In this document: positions 1 to 10,442 of the stretch, one piece after another
How positions within the stretch are numbered: the first letter of the stretch is position 1
Layout: every line of letters starts with the position of its first letter
Assembly: GCA_963969595.1 (NCBI GenBank)
Contig: OZ018414.1
Location: forward strand, 12,277,660 to 12,341,659
Length of the DNA: 64,000 bases
Origin: Neckera pumila
Taxonomy: Eukaryota; Streptophyta; Bryopsida; Hypnales; Neckeraceae
Direction: 5' to 3'
The notes under the pieces: model-generated
Told to the model about the DNA's origin: nothing
Database searches by the model: none
The model's input: the letters and a program-made list of their open reading frames with translations, nothing else
Translations under genes and position numbers: made by a program

Positions 1-429
1 ATGCGTGTGATAGAAACGGTGAAACATGAGATCTAAAGTAGTGAGGCTACTGCAGGAGCCTAGAATCGAAAACAGCTTCACAATTAGGTCATCCAACTCC
101 GGCACAAAATCAATCTGTTTATGAAACACGAAATCGCCGCGCGTCCAGGTCAAACAATCAGACATCGTTCGAATGACTTCCAGAAAATCCAAATTCTCAT
201 CAAAAGTACGAGACGTCTCCCCCTGTCTGTGACAGCTTCCGCTCGTGCTCTCGTATCTCCGCTTCATGGTGACACAAAACGGGAAGGAGACGCCCCAGAA
301 TCCTATATCCGCGGAGTAGAATATACGCTCTCCTGGTGAAACGTGACTCAAAAACAACCGAAGATCGTCCAGTGTCGCAAATGCAGTCGAAGAAGAAGAA
401 GGACGCGAAGATTCTGCATCCAATGCCAT
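1..429 (-). CDS. Partial CDS of unknown function, cut by left window edge
   Basis: An open frame of 143 codons starts at ATG 429-427 on the minus strand and runs without a stop to base 1, so the 3' part lies outside the window. The protein begins MALDAESSRPSSSS, then reads through LDDLRLFLSHVSPGERIFY, a Cys- and aromatic-rich stretch, and FDENLDFLEVIRTMSDC, ending in LDLMFHRFYHTH at the edge. Base composition is more GC-rich than the flanks and the amino-acid mix is protein-like, with no low-complexity run after the N-terminal Ser stretch. I do not recognise a family. An acceptor upstream could add exons, but none is clear. It could be a single-exon gene like the one at 9252-10004. The weak point is that only an open frame and composition support it. 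Confidence 0.55.
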   Translation of the reverse strand, partial: MALDAESSRPSSSSTAFATLDDLRLFLSHVSPGERIFYSADIGFWGVSFPFCVTMKRRYESTSGSCHRQGETSRTFDENLDFLEVIRTMSDCLTWTRGDFVFHKQIDFVPELDDLIVKLFSILGSCSSLTTLDLMFHRFYHTH

Positions 430-459
430 TGAAAACACCTCGGATCTGCGAAAGCAATA

Positions 460-590
460 GCACGATTCAAAATTGCATAAGAAAGTTTAAAAGCACGATT
501 CAAATTTTGCATAAGAAATTTCGAAAGCACGATTCAAAGTTTGCGAAATTTCGAAAGCACGACGGATTGAAATTTGCATAAGAGTTGCAT
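460..590. repeat. Short tandem repeat upstream of the partial CDS
   Basis: About four imperfect copies of a 30-38 bp unit built around GCACGATTCAAA and TTTGCATAAGA lie directly upstream (minus strand) of the ATG at 429. They would fall in the 5' UTR or proximal promoter of that gene. No function is evident. Confidence 0.7.
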
Positions 591-764
591 ACTGTTAGAA
601 TTCATGACGGCTTGCTTGTAAGCAAAGCCACGAAGCAAATTGGCAGTGACGAAGTGAGATTGACCGGAATCTTGAAGATTGGGTAGATTTTTCGGAGCCT
701 TTACAGACAGGGTACACGTGTCACAATGCTGGTTCAAAGTTCAAACACGTCGGTAAATTTGCTG

Positions 765-792
765 GTTCCTAGATTTGATCAAATCTAGGAAC
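765..792. repeat. Perfect 28-bp palindrome
   Basis: The sequence is an uninterrupted palindrome centred on GATC, with arms GTTCCTAGATTT and its exact complement. It lies 45 bp left of a TTAA-type element. It could be an operator-like site, the ends of a deleted inverted element, or chance. Confidence 0.7.
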
Positions 793-836
793 TAGTGATT
801 GTTGATGGCTGAAAATAGGGCCCTGTTGGAGGTTTT

Positions 837-1067
837 TTAACCCTTAAAGGACGAAGGGGTGACCCTGAAAATCATCCTTTTCCATTACTGTGTGACATCA
901 TCTACATTAAAAAATTCAAAAGTATCTATTGGAAGTCAAGCTACTGTACAAGATCTCCCCTTTCCACAACAAATTCCAAGGATGAATGATTGCAATTCTG
1001 TCCTATACAATTTAATTCTCTATCATTCATCTGCCACAAAATGGCCTCCTTGTCGTTTAAGGGTTAA
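837..1067 (-). mobile_element. 231-bp TTAA MITE, family 1 (copy 1)
   Basis: TTAA at both ends is followed by inverted termini CCCTTAAAGGAC (left) and GTCGTTTAAGGG (right). The interior matches the copy at 19517-19747 almost throughout, and matches the copies at 5842, 17728, 30390 and 60892 in reverse orientation. It has no coding capacity; the open frames inside are incidental. TTAA duplication with CCC ends is the signature of piggyBac-type elements. Confidence 0.8.
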
Positions 1068-1704
1068 ATAGAATAAATTAATTCAAGGTTGGAGAAAAAT
1101 CTGGACAAGGTGTTTATTTTTGCTAGTTTTCTTTTCCTAACCATCTGGACACAACCAGATTCAAAACCTTGCATACAAATTGCTCAAAAATCGTAAAGCA
1201 TGGAATAATCAAATTAGAGTTAATCATAGAGGTTGTCTCCAGTTGTAACAATGGTGTCAGAGGAAGGTTTATTTAAGAATAGTTTAAAAGAAATACAACA
1301 CTAAACTTGATTAGGTCCCACTTTTCCCCAGTTTTGATACTCTAAGGATTGTAGTCTTGTGTTAGTTTCTTCAACCTTTGGCTCTTTATCCCGCATTGCA
1401 CACACTTTATGATTAACTTTATTGTTGAAGACAAATACATAAATTGTCTTCAACATAATTACGTCTTTCGATACTTCATCCTTTTCATGAAGCTTTTTGA
1501 AGAAGTTCTTTAAAAAATTACATCATTTAAATACTTGATGTTGATTATTTTTGGAGTAAATATGGATTAATAAAATTCTTTTAACTACATGCCAATTTTT
1601 GAAAAAAATTAATACATGCTATAGACTAATACATGTAACTTTCACATTTGGCTCTCTATAAATGGGAATTTTCTATTTAGGGATTTCATTTGTGACAGGG
1701 TCTT
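1068..1704. other. AT-rich spacer
   Basis: No open frame, structural RNA or repeat with a recognisable boundary is seen here. Confidence 0.5.
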
Positions 1705-2646
1705 TTAACTCCTAAATGTTTTTGACTATGTTTTCACCAAAACCGCTCCAAAACTGCCATTTCTAATACAAGTACCAAATTTTAGAAAAAAGTAAAATTT
1801 GAACAAATGAAACCATAAGATCTTGTAGTAAACTAGTTTAAGAAGATGTGGAAAAAATTTCAGAATTTTCCACCATGTGGATTGCAAGATATTAACATTT
1901 GATTTGAAAAAAATCCTTTTTTGGTCCCTGCGAAAATCCAGACAGCTGCACTTCACAAGGTCACATTTGTATGAAGAAATGTTCAAAATGGTGGTTACTC
2001 TTTAAATTCATTTTTCAAGGCAAGTTGGTTACATGCTTGAAAAGTTTCAGATCATTTGGAATTGTACAACATATAGGAAAAAAATACTAAGTAGGAAGAG
2101 GTAGAGAATGACTCAAAATACTAAATTGTCAAGAATTTTGTTATGGAATTGAAAAATGCCAATCCCAATGGTTGTAATGTTTTAATAAACAATCTACATC
2201 CATTCTTTTTATTTTTTTTTGAAAGTATTGAAAATTGAGTTAGATAAAGGAATTCAAAGTTTATTTTAGAGTAGAGATTCCATAACTACCTGCACACTAA
2301 AACTCCTTGTAACTTTTGACTCATTAATCCAAATGGAATGTTTCAAAGCTTTCCAAGTATATGTAAATCTTTAAAACCAATTTCAGATTTTTCTTTTTCC
2401 AAAAAGTGGTTTTAAAGAATTTTTTTGAGCTACCCAGGCTGCCCGCTAAGTACTGGAAAATTACATATCATGCAATAACTTTTTACACATGTAGTCAAAA
2501 ATTATGAAAATTGTTGGGCCTTAAAGCTACTCCTTGGGCACATCTTGTGTGAAAATTTTAAAGAAGAAAAACAAAATTTTCATTTGTAGTGAATTGACCA
2601 AAATCGCTATGTGGCCAAAAATGGTGTTTGGTCCTTTAGGGATTAA
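1705..2646 (+). mobile_element. 942-bp TTAA element, family B (copy 1)
   Basis: The left end is TTAACTCCTAAATG and the right end is GGTCCTTTAGGGATTAA. The interior shares long blocks with 22790-23638 (reverse) and 54022-54911 (same strand), for example AAACTGCCATTTCTAATAC near the left end and a shared stretch around TGTGGAAAAAATTTCAGAA. There is no long ORF, so this is a non-autonomous or decayed element. The same left-end block, in shorter form, is present in the family F elements. Confidence 0.75.
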
Positions 2647-4959
2647 GTTGCAATTTGAATCTGGGAGGCACATTCTTTATAAAATTTTAGGCCCCCTAGA
2701 ATTCAAATGGATATTAAAGGGGAGATGTTATTTAACTTAGGTGTCTTTAACTTTTGGCATCCTATGATTGCTTAATTCTCTAATTTTTTTTGAATTTGTG
2801 GTATGCTATATATAGTTCTAATAAAAAAAATAGCCATATTTATCACACCTATGTTAATTTGAAGTCATAACTTTAGCTAAATGTTTTTATACTCATCCAA
2901 ATTTTTTTGGCATTCACAACTTTGGTATACAAATTAGTCTTGAACTTAAACTCAAAAAAACATATTGATTGAGCTAATCCTACATTCATTAATATGGCAA
3001 GAATGTCAAATGATTGAAGAAGAAAGAACAAAGCAAATAACAAAGCAACAAACCACAATGCTGACACTACCTTCAAACACTAACAATACAAAATATACAA
3101 ATACATTTACTACCTTGCCCAAATGATTAATGCCAACAAATTGCTTCATATAAAAATAAATTTAATTATTTTTAAACAATCATGCCAAGCGCACAGAAAA
3201 AACACTACATTCAACAATATTAATAGGAGAAGGAGAGATGCAAAAAATTAGTCGTCTAGACTTGAAAACCAATAGTTTAAGAAGCACATGTATCCTAAAA
3301 TATCAAACTGCAAGGTCCTTTAATATTAGATGCTTCATCCAATGCACAGTATATTATTCCCTTTGTTTTTGAAAAAACCTTGGATATCAATGATGGTATT
3401 GATTTTAAGGCGAATATAGGAAATTGTGGAGCTGTAACACGCTCAGAGGAAAGTTAACAAGCTAATGTTACAAATAACATAATTTCTAGAGAGTCAATAT
3501 GCTTTTTGAAGAACAAATGTGGTTGTATAGATGGCATAAAGAACATTTTTGATGCTTTGACATAAAACACTTCCTATGTCACAAAAGTTCTATGCGTAAC
3601 TATTGTGATCCACTTTTGTATTTTTTCATAGCTCCAAAGGCAATTGGTGATGACAATTCACATTGTGAGCACGTTGCCTAATTGCTGCAACCCATCTAGG
3701 CAACTTGTCTAGGCCCTTCTAATTTGTTCGGTGTCTGAACTTTCAGTTGCTTGTTCATTCTTTGTGTTGCATACAACTGTGTGATGGCAAATCTTACTTA
3801 TTGATAGCAACTACGGAATAGTCTGTAGTAACACACAACAATCATAGATCATCTACATCCTTCATTGTATGCTTGGATTGCAAGAGGGAGCAAATCCAGG
3901 GTTTTTTTTAAAATAGAAAAAAATACATGATCCTTTATTTTTCAAAAATAGAAGGGGTACTAATTTAGTTTCACTACTTTGCTAACTACATAGAACTATC
4001 TATGATGAATATATCCTACCGATATCCATGATTTCTAATATTTTTAAGATATTTGTAATTAATATGTATCCTTTATTAGTTGTATCATGTGTTTTGTATA
4101 AAAATAATCATAAATTAGAAATAAAAAATATGTAAGTTTTTCTCACAGGAATTAACAGGACTCTATATATGTCCTCATGGGATTGGATAATTCCTATAAA
4201 GAATGCACCCATGGGAATTTGAAGGCAAAAAATGGAATATTATACAAAATATTTTCTACTATCAAGTGGAATTTCAAAATAGGATGGTATCATTGCATTC
4301 TGATGACATTGCATTCATTTGAATGAATAATTCAAATTTAATCCATAATCTATTTACTTATGAATATAAATCGCTCCATCTTTTTGATCAAAATTGTAAT
4401 CTTACTATCTTGGAAATTGAAAATAAATTCCTACCCTTTATTAGTAGTACGTAGCTATTAATATTTGTTGTAGCTTAACATGACAATATATAGGAGGAAA
4501 GAATTTACAAAATTTATTTAAAAAATGTGAAAAAATACCCTTGGAAAAGTCAATTAACAAAGAGGAGACTACTGAAAATGTATTTCATTAATACTTGACA
4601 TTTAGTAATTAGCAATATTAGAGAGCAAAATATGTTTTATTTTAAGAATAAATAATCTATGAAGCAAAATATGTTTTATTTTAAGAATAAATAATCTATG
4701 AAGGGCCATACAAACTCAAAATATATGCAATTCTCTTCACAAGTGTAACATGTATTCATGCAAATATTAATCTCTACATTTATTTTTGGTATTGTCAAAC
4801 AAAAATTGCTCCAAAATAATCTTTCCTATAATAGTGCTGAAACCTTCATCACTTTTTATTTTTGATGAATCCAGCTATGAAATATTTTAAATAACTTTAG
4901 AAAATAAGCACTAGATTGCTTTTAGCTTAGACAAATATTTGAAAAATATCAATTACAAA
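2647..4959. other. AT-rich spacer without recognisable genes
   Basis: About 2.3 kb of AT-rich sequence. A 47-bp direct duplication containing AAGCAAAATATGTTTTATT occurs near 4625-4700. No coding signal is seen. Confidence 0.5.
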
Positions 4960-4960
4960 A

Positions 4961-5009
<49 letters not shown>

Positions 5010-5201
5010 TAATAACAATAACAATAACAATAATAATAACAATAATAATAACAATAATAATAACAATAATAATAACAATAATAATAACAATAATAATAAC
5101 AATAATAATAACAATAATAATAACAATAATAATAACAATAATAATAACAATAATAATAACAATAATAATAACAATAATAATAACAATAATAATAATAATA
5201 A
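4960..5201. repeat. AAT/AAC minisatellite with 12-bp period
   Basis: The array opens with AAT triplets, passes through AAC/AAT alternations, then settles into a regular 12-bp unit (three AAT and one AAC) repeated about 13 times. Long polyasparagine, polyisoleucine and polyleucine open frames on both strands are artefacts of this repeat. Confidence 0.95.
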
Positions 5202-5841
5202 GCAATCCATAGACTACTACTTTTTTAATATATAGAACATTGAATTTTAAGAAAAATCAAAGAAATCAAATTAATGCCATAGTCCTTTAATCAAATATAC
5301 TTTAGAATATTTGTAGTTGCAGTGATGCTGTCTATTTTGTATATTATAAGAAATATAATTAGTATGTTGTTTGCATTGGATATGTAAATGCAATATGTTT
5401 GTATTGTCAACAACATATACATTAACCTTTCATTACCCATTGCCCTCATATGCATTAGAAGGATTTTCAAAACCAACAAAGATTGCCATAAAATGACGAT
5501 GATTGGATAGAGTCCATATTTCTTTTGACAAATGAAATTACAATTATGACCCTATTTCAACAATGTGTCAAATTTTTATCTAAATTATGTTACAATTGCT
5601 AGAAATTATCCATGGAAAGTAGATTTTTTATACATTACAACCAAATAGATGAAGAAAAATTCAATCGACATTAAATTTCTTTTATAAAATTCCAATCTAT
5701 GTTTATCTACTTAGGCTCTTGCACACATTGACCACAAAACTAAAAATGTTTCATTCATGGCATAACTTACAATTTTTGATCAACAAAATTTGAATAGAAT
5801 TCAAAATTCAAAAAGAATTATACATATATATATATACTTCT

Positions 5842-6074
5842 TTAACCTTGGAATGTTGTGCAGCGGACACTAAGTATCTAATGGATGATAGAGAATCCTT
5901 CTATATAAGATAGAAATGCAAATGTTCATCTTTGGAATTTTGTGTGAAATGGGGAGGTCTTGCATAATAGTTTGACCTCCAGTGAGTGTTCTTGTGATTT
6001 TTATAAAACAAATAATTCACATGGTACCAAAAAGGATTATTTCCATGGTGACCAGTCCAACATTCTAGGGTTAA
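5842..6074 (+). mobile_element. TTAA MITE, family 1 (copy 2)
   Basis: TTAA at 5842 and at 6071-6074 bound a sequence collinear with the reverse complement of 837-1067. Shared blocks include GGAATTTTGTGTGAAA, a TTGACCTCCA block, and the CATGGT..AAAAGGAT block near the right end. The right terminus ATTCTAGGGTTAA is partly degenerate. Confidence 0.7.
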
Positions 6075-6935
6075 AATACAAGCTGATTTATATACTTACC
6101 ACAAATGCCACAAACTCATCAAATTTTCATTACTTTTTCATAATCCTTTAACAATCAATTCAAAGGAGTAAGTAGCCTCTCAATTTCATAAAAGAACATA
6201 TTGTAATGTCCAAAACTATTTCAGTACAAAGAATTTCTGTTTTGGTTTAGGGTTTCAAATCAGTAACAAGCGGACAAGCGGACGGAGGAGCAAAAGTTGA
6301 AATGATGTTGCGAAATTTGGTGCAAATGTGGAGTACCTTCATTGATTAGAAATGGTTTCCAGATCTATCCTGTAAGCTTGTTTACAATTTTTTTTTGTCA
6401 TCGCAGGCAGATTCATATTCAGCAAATGCGATTGTCACATAGAATGCCGCGCCATCAATTTGTAAATCCAAATTGTTGAGGTTCAAGTGCTTCACGCCTG
6501 TAGAAGTGTGACACAATGAGAATAATGTTGAATCCGTTTAATTTCTGCAAGATTCGTAAAAGCATTACAAATTTCAATTTGAAGCCCTAGGCGGATGGAT
6601 GACTCGACGATATAGCTATTTATTTAGGAATGTGGAGATGAAGCTTAACGGATTCCTCGTCTTGTCATGCGTCACGTAACAGCATTGAGCCGCAGATTAT
6701 TGAGTTGCAAAATTTTGAAGTGTTCAAGATCGTATCATCGAGGCATTTTATTTTCGGTTCGGCATTACTACGCAACCACGCACGACGTTCCGTGGAGAAT
6801 GCACAACAAGTATAATCTCTTTCTCTTTCCGCACAGTTGTTGGTGGCCACATTTGTTTTTGAATAATATTTATTTTGATGATAGCGTGATTCCTTGGACA
6901 GTGATGAAAGAATCGGAAATTCTCTCTCGCTTCAG
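6075..6935. other. Gene-free stretch downstream of putative small CDS
   Basis: Sequence becomes less AT-rich after about 6400. A plus-strand open frame at 6667-7071 overlaps the minus-strand frame at 6936-7304 and looks like its antisense shadow plus 3' sequence. Nothing else can be supported. Confidence 0.4.
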
Positions 6936-7304
6936 TCAGCCACGCTCTTCCAAATGCCGCCGGGATGAAGGGACAGGTGACCGAAAGGTTTTCTTGGATC
7001 CTCCATCGTCAATTATGCTCAATTCCAAGTGCGAGAATCTCACGTGTTTCTTTGAATGTCGTTTGGAATAATTGCTGCTTGACGCATCAGGGTTTACGGT
7101 TTTGAATGCGCTTTTGCGAGGCTGGAGATTCGGATTTGGAAGCGGCTCGTACTCGTTTGCCGCATCCAGGTTCTTCATCTCAACAATCTCCAATTCTTTT
7201 GCTTTTCCAGATTTGGATGTGAGCAGTTTGAAGGACAAAAGCATCCTCAGCCTCTTTATGCCACACATGTTGCTGAAGAAGATTAAAAGCTGGATCAAAA
7301 TCAT
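6936..7304 (-). CDS. Putative 122-aa protein, N-terminal hydrophobic, basic C-terminus
   Basis: ATG is at 7304-7302, with an in-frame stop five codons upstream. The first dozen residues are hydrophobic (MILIQLLIFF). The remainder is polar and basic, with KSGKAKELEIVEMKN, a Pro/Asn-rich YEPLPNPNLQP segment and KRHSKKHVRFSHLE before an Arg-rich tail. The composition looks more protein-like than the overlapping plus-strand frame. The ATG directly follows TTCGCAG, a good splice acceptor, so the frame may be a 3' exon and the first residues not the true N-terminus. A short frame, MEEMHTFPLIKLWTNR, lies just upstream and could be a uORF or leader exon. No family recognised. Confidence 0.35.
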   Translation of the reverse strand: MILIQLLIFFSNMCGIKRLRMLLSFKLLTSKSGKAKELEIVEMKNLDAANEYEPLPNPNLQPRKSAFKTVNPDASSSNYSKRHSKKHVRFSHLELSIIDDGGSKKTFRSPVPSSRRHLEERG

Positions 7305-8589
7305 CTGCGAATCAATATTTTATCGATTTGTCCACAATTTAATTAGCGGAAAGGTATGCATTTCTTCCATTGCAGACGAAGAGTTCTCTGTGGCCACGAT
7401 TTGTGGTGACTTATATGCTAGGCCTCTGGTTCGGCACAGTTGGACTAGGTGATGAATACCTAAATTGGTTGTTATGCGAAAAATAGGTTGATGGAGAATT
7501 CTGAGAATATCATTACTTCAATGTTTGTAATATTAGAAATTCTGTAGTTAAAAGCTTCAAAGAAATTAATGCAAAAATGGTTTTCCAACTTGAACTTGGG
7601 TCTTGTGATCAACCAATTACATTTCCATCAAGAAAAAAAATTCTATGATATTGCACTAATATAAAAGAATCGTACTTTGAGTACAAGTGTAAGATCAAGG
7701 TTTAATGCCTTTAGAAATATTCTTTAGATAATTGTTGCAGATGACCTCATACTAAAAATAATATTGATCCCCCAATTGCAAAAGTTCATATCAATTGGGG
7801 ATAGTTTATATATAGGAAATTATTTTTTGAAAATACACAAAGAATTATTCAAATGGGGCATAATAGTCCTATTTAGATTAGTTGTAAAACTCACATTCTA
7901 TAGAAGTATAATGTACAAGTAATGCATGGTAAAAAAAAAATGTTGTCCCTTAAAAGTCGAGGATAAAAAATAGTATAAGCATTTTTTGGAATCACCAATG
8001 GATAATTTTTTTCTACTACTAAAATGGTTGCATAATAGCTCAAACTTCCTTACAAATAGTTTCTTGTCAATGCAAGCAAAGCCTCCTCACCTTTAGTCCA
8101 AAGCCAAAAAAACATAAGGTCAACTGATATTTCCTAATTTCATTTCACACAAGGAATTTTTTGAATTGCTCCTTCTATGCATCTGGATTGCTCACGTAAG
8201 GTGGGTATACCCAAATTAGATGCACCTTGCCTACAACTGCCATCATCACTCTCTATACATCTCCCAAATCAATATGTGCATATGTTGAAGAAACAATTTT
8301 AGAACATCAACCAAAAAAGATTTTGACCCTTCATAACTTTTGCATATAGTATCCAAATTTCACGTTGTTTAATGTGTTCGAACCTCCTTTCACTTGCCAA
8401 CAAGAAAATATAAAAACAGACCAATCTAATAATAATAAAAAATAGCAAAGAGTGGCGGTTTGGAGGTATCCACTTTACTTATTCTAGCCGATTGGTAGAG
8501 ATGATGGATTCTCTACAATCACTTCATACAGTCTTGGATCACATACATTTGAGATGATATTGCACGCATGAACGTTTGGTTTCCAATAG
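7305..8589. other. AT-rich spacer
   Basis: No coding signal, RNA gene or bounded repeat recognised in this stretch. Confidence 0.5.
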
Positions 8590-8779
8590 ATGATAGGGAA
8601 CTCTTCTAGTAACACAGAAGTTCAACTATTCATCTTCAAGATTTTTGTTGTGAAAAGGGGAGATCTTTTACACTAGTTTGACTTCCAATGAGTAGTTTTG
8701 CAATTTTTTACGCCCATTATTCACAGGGTAATGAAAAGGGATGATTTCCAGAGGCGGCCGTTTGTCCTTTAAGGGTTAA
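8590..8779 (+). mobile_element. TTAA MITE, family 1 (copy 3, left end unclear)
   Basis: The right half is clear: GTTGTGAAAAGGGGAGATCT, a TTTGACTTCCAATGAGT block, AATGAAAAGGGATGATTTCC, then GTCCTTTAAGGGTTAA at 8764-8779. The left boundary is blurred; sequence from about 8590 (AATAGATGATAGGGAACTC) matches the left part of other copies. Confidence 0.6.
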
Positions 8780-9251
8780 ACAATTCAGGTTGAGAGCGTC
8801 TCTAAAAAACGTCACTATTTCGCTTCAGTTTGTGACTCGTACAGTATGGTCCACTTCCAGCACCTGTCTAGGTGCCCTGTCTCATACCAGCAAAATTAAC
8901 CCATGTTCGCCTTTGTTATTCATTACACTGAAACATGAGGCCATCTTATATCCTTCAATGGGCTCGTGCTTGGCGATTGCTTGACATGACCAAGATCATT
9001 TACATTACCAGTTCTAATTAATCAATTGATTGACACAACCTCTAATGTCCTCAAGATTTCTTGCTGAAATTCAAGTGTGGTAGTTTATTTCATAAGTGTT
9101 CGACATACAAACAACTTCCAGAGGAGATGCAAGTCAGTTACTGACGATCTCACTCAGAATTTCAAGACGTTTCTCTCGATCTACCACACTCTGTAGTAAA
9201 GCATCCGAAGGACAAAAGCAGGGCTACTTGGAGGAGGAAGTTAGTTCGTTA

Positions 9252-10004
9252 CTAAATAAAGTTGAAGACATGGCCACAACCTCCCATTCGGATTTTGGAA
9301 TCGATGCGAATATCCAAGAGACGACGCATGTGTTTCATCCTCTCTCTGAACCCCAGAATCTCTAAGAACTCACGGATCGAATTCGAGAGATTTTTCGATG
9401 AGAGGGTCGCCGTAATCAGCGAGAAGAACTCGTTGTCCGCCGTGACGAACACTCTGTCGTTCTTGAACGGCGTGTGTCGCCAGACCTTGACAGTGGACGC
9501 CGGCGTCCCACAAGCTAGAATCCACGCCTCCCCGCTCTCCAACATGAGCTTCTTCAGTAGCCCGTCGACACCCAACATGTCGAAAAACTCATCGATCATG
9601 GCGTCGTACATTTCAGGGGTGGTCCAACCGTTGTCGAAGGTGACGGCATCGTCTTCCGGTTCCCAGTAGCGCCAACCGCCTTTCAAGGGTCCCGAAAGCA
9701 AAGGTGGCTCGTCGAATCGCCAGGGCTCCGGCGGCAACGGAGGCCGGTCAGGAGGCTTGGCGACAAACAACCGCCCCTCGTGAAGCCTTTGGGCAATCCA
9801 CTGGCCGAGAGGAGACTCTGCGGGAGTCTTACTTGCTCTCACGTAGGCGTGCCGGTCCAAGATGTAGTGCTTTCGCCATTCGTCTCTGGAAACCAAGCAT
9901 ACATGGGGACGGATCTTCAAATCGAGTTGGTAGGAATTCAGGTGGGCTATTGACAAGGGACACCCACAATCCTCCCATTTCCCATCTGAAAGTTCTCTAG
10001 TCAT
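9252..10004 (-). CDS. Uncharacterised 250-aa intronless protein
   Basis: The frame runs from ATG 10004-10002 to a stop at 9252. An in-frame TAA lies three codons upstream of the ATG, so the start is well defined unless an intron ends there. GC content is clearly above the flanks. The protein has a Cys/Trp-rich N-terminus (WEDCGCPLS), a central proline-rich stretch (PPDRPPLPPEPWRFDEPPLL, about residues 85-104), a Trp-rich GGWRYWEPEDD block, an acidic helical segment (EMYDAMIDEFFDMLGVDGLL) and a C-terminal part with EFLEILGFRERMKHMRRLLD. No signal peptide or membrane segment is visible. I recognise no family. Its upstream region carries the repeats at 10076-10248. It is a convincing coding sequence of unknown role. 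Confidence 0.7.
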   Translation of the reverse strand: MTRELSDGKWEDCGCPLSIAHLNSYQLDLKIRPHVCLVSRDEWRKHYILDRHAYVRASKTPAESPLGQWIAQRLHEGRLFVAKPPDRPPLPPEPWRFDEPPLLSGPLKGGWRYWEPEDDAVTFDNGWTTPEMYDAMIDEFFDMLGVDGLLKKLMLESGEAWILACGTPASTVKVWRHTPFKNDRVFVTADNEFFSLITATLSSKNLSNSIREFLEILGFRERMKHMRRLLDIRIDSKIRMGGCGHVFNFI

Positions 10005-10019
10005 TTCGATTTACTGGCA

Positions 10020-10442
10020 GTAGAGAAGCGAAATATTGGATGAAGAGTGTGTTTCAAAGTTCCCACTGCGACCATGCTAGTTCATAGCTGAAATCTTCCT
10101 TGCTCTCACCAATCAATGTTGTCTTCACCATGGTCGTGAACATGTACTTCATAGCTGAACTCTTCCTGCTCTTGCCTGTCAATGTTGTCTCTTCACCGCC
10201 TTTGCATTCAACAACTACTTCTTAGCTGAACAATTTTGTTCTTGATAATGTCTACACTATTCTTGGGTTGGCACCTGCTTCAAGTGTGGACCGCCAATTA
10301 TAGTAAGAGTTGTGACTGTTGTTGCTTCGTCGCCATGGCACAGATTTTGAAGTACATTTTTGAAAGTACTCTCCAGAATGCAGCCTGATTCGATCAAGAC
10401 TCTCGGTCCTCCGAGGTTCAAAATCCTGTGATTCCATGTCAA
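10020..10442 (-). other. Possible exon-like segments upstream of the 250-aa gene
   Basis: On the minus strand two stretches read like protein. 10442-10257 gives ILNLGGPRVLIESGCILEST and continues to a TAG. 10213-10023 gives GGEETTLTGKSRKSSAMKYM, then TTLIGESKEDFSYELAWSQW, and a stop. The second spans two of the tandem repeat copies in one frame. No splice arrangement linking these to the 250-aa frame is convincing. They may be remnants of a longer or duplicated gene. Confidence 0.25.
10076..10248. repeat. Three imperfect ~55-65 bp tandem copies
   Basis: Copies begin near 10076, 10141 and 10211. Each carries the TTCATAGCTGAA motif or a variant, a CTTCCTTGCTCT-type block and (first two copies) CAATGTTGTCTTCACC. 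The third is truncated. They lie between the 250-aa gene and its upstream DNA. Confidence 0.6.

Noticed and set aside
859..1071. 70-codon open frame starting MTLKIILFHYC, with a similar one at 19539-19838
   Set aside because: Both lie within family-1 MITE copies; the frame is not kept in the other copies of the family.
4927..5235. Polyasparagine, polyisoleucine and polyleucine open frames on both strands
   Set aside because: They are translations of the AAT/AAC minisatellite in different frames and have no start context or non-repetitive part.
6667..7071. 134-codon plus-strand frame
   Set aside because: Overlaps the minus-strand frame at 6936-7304, which has the better composition; at most one is coding.
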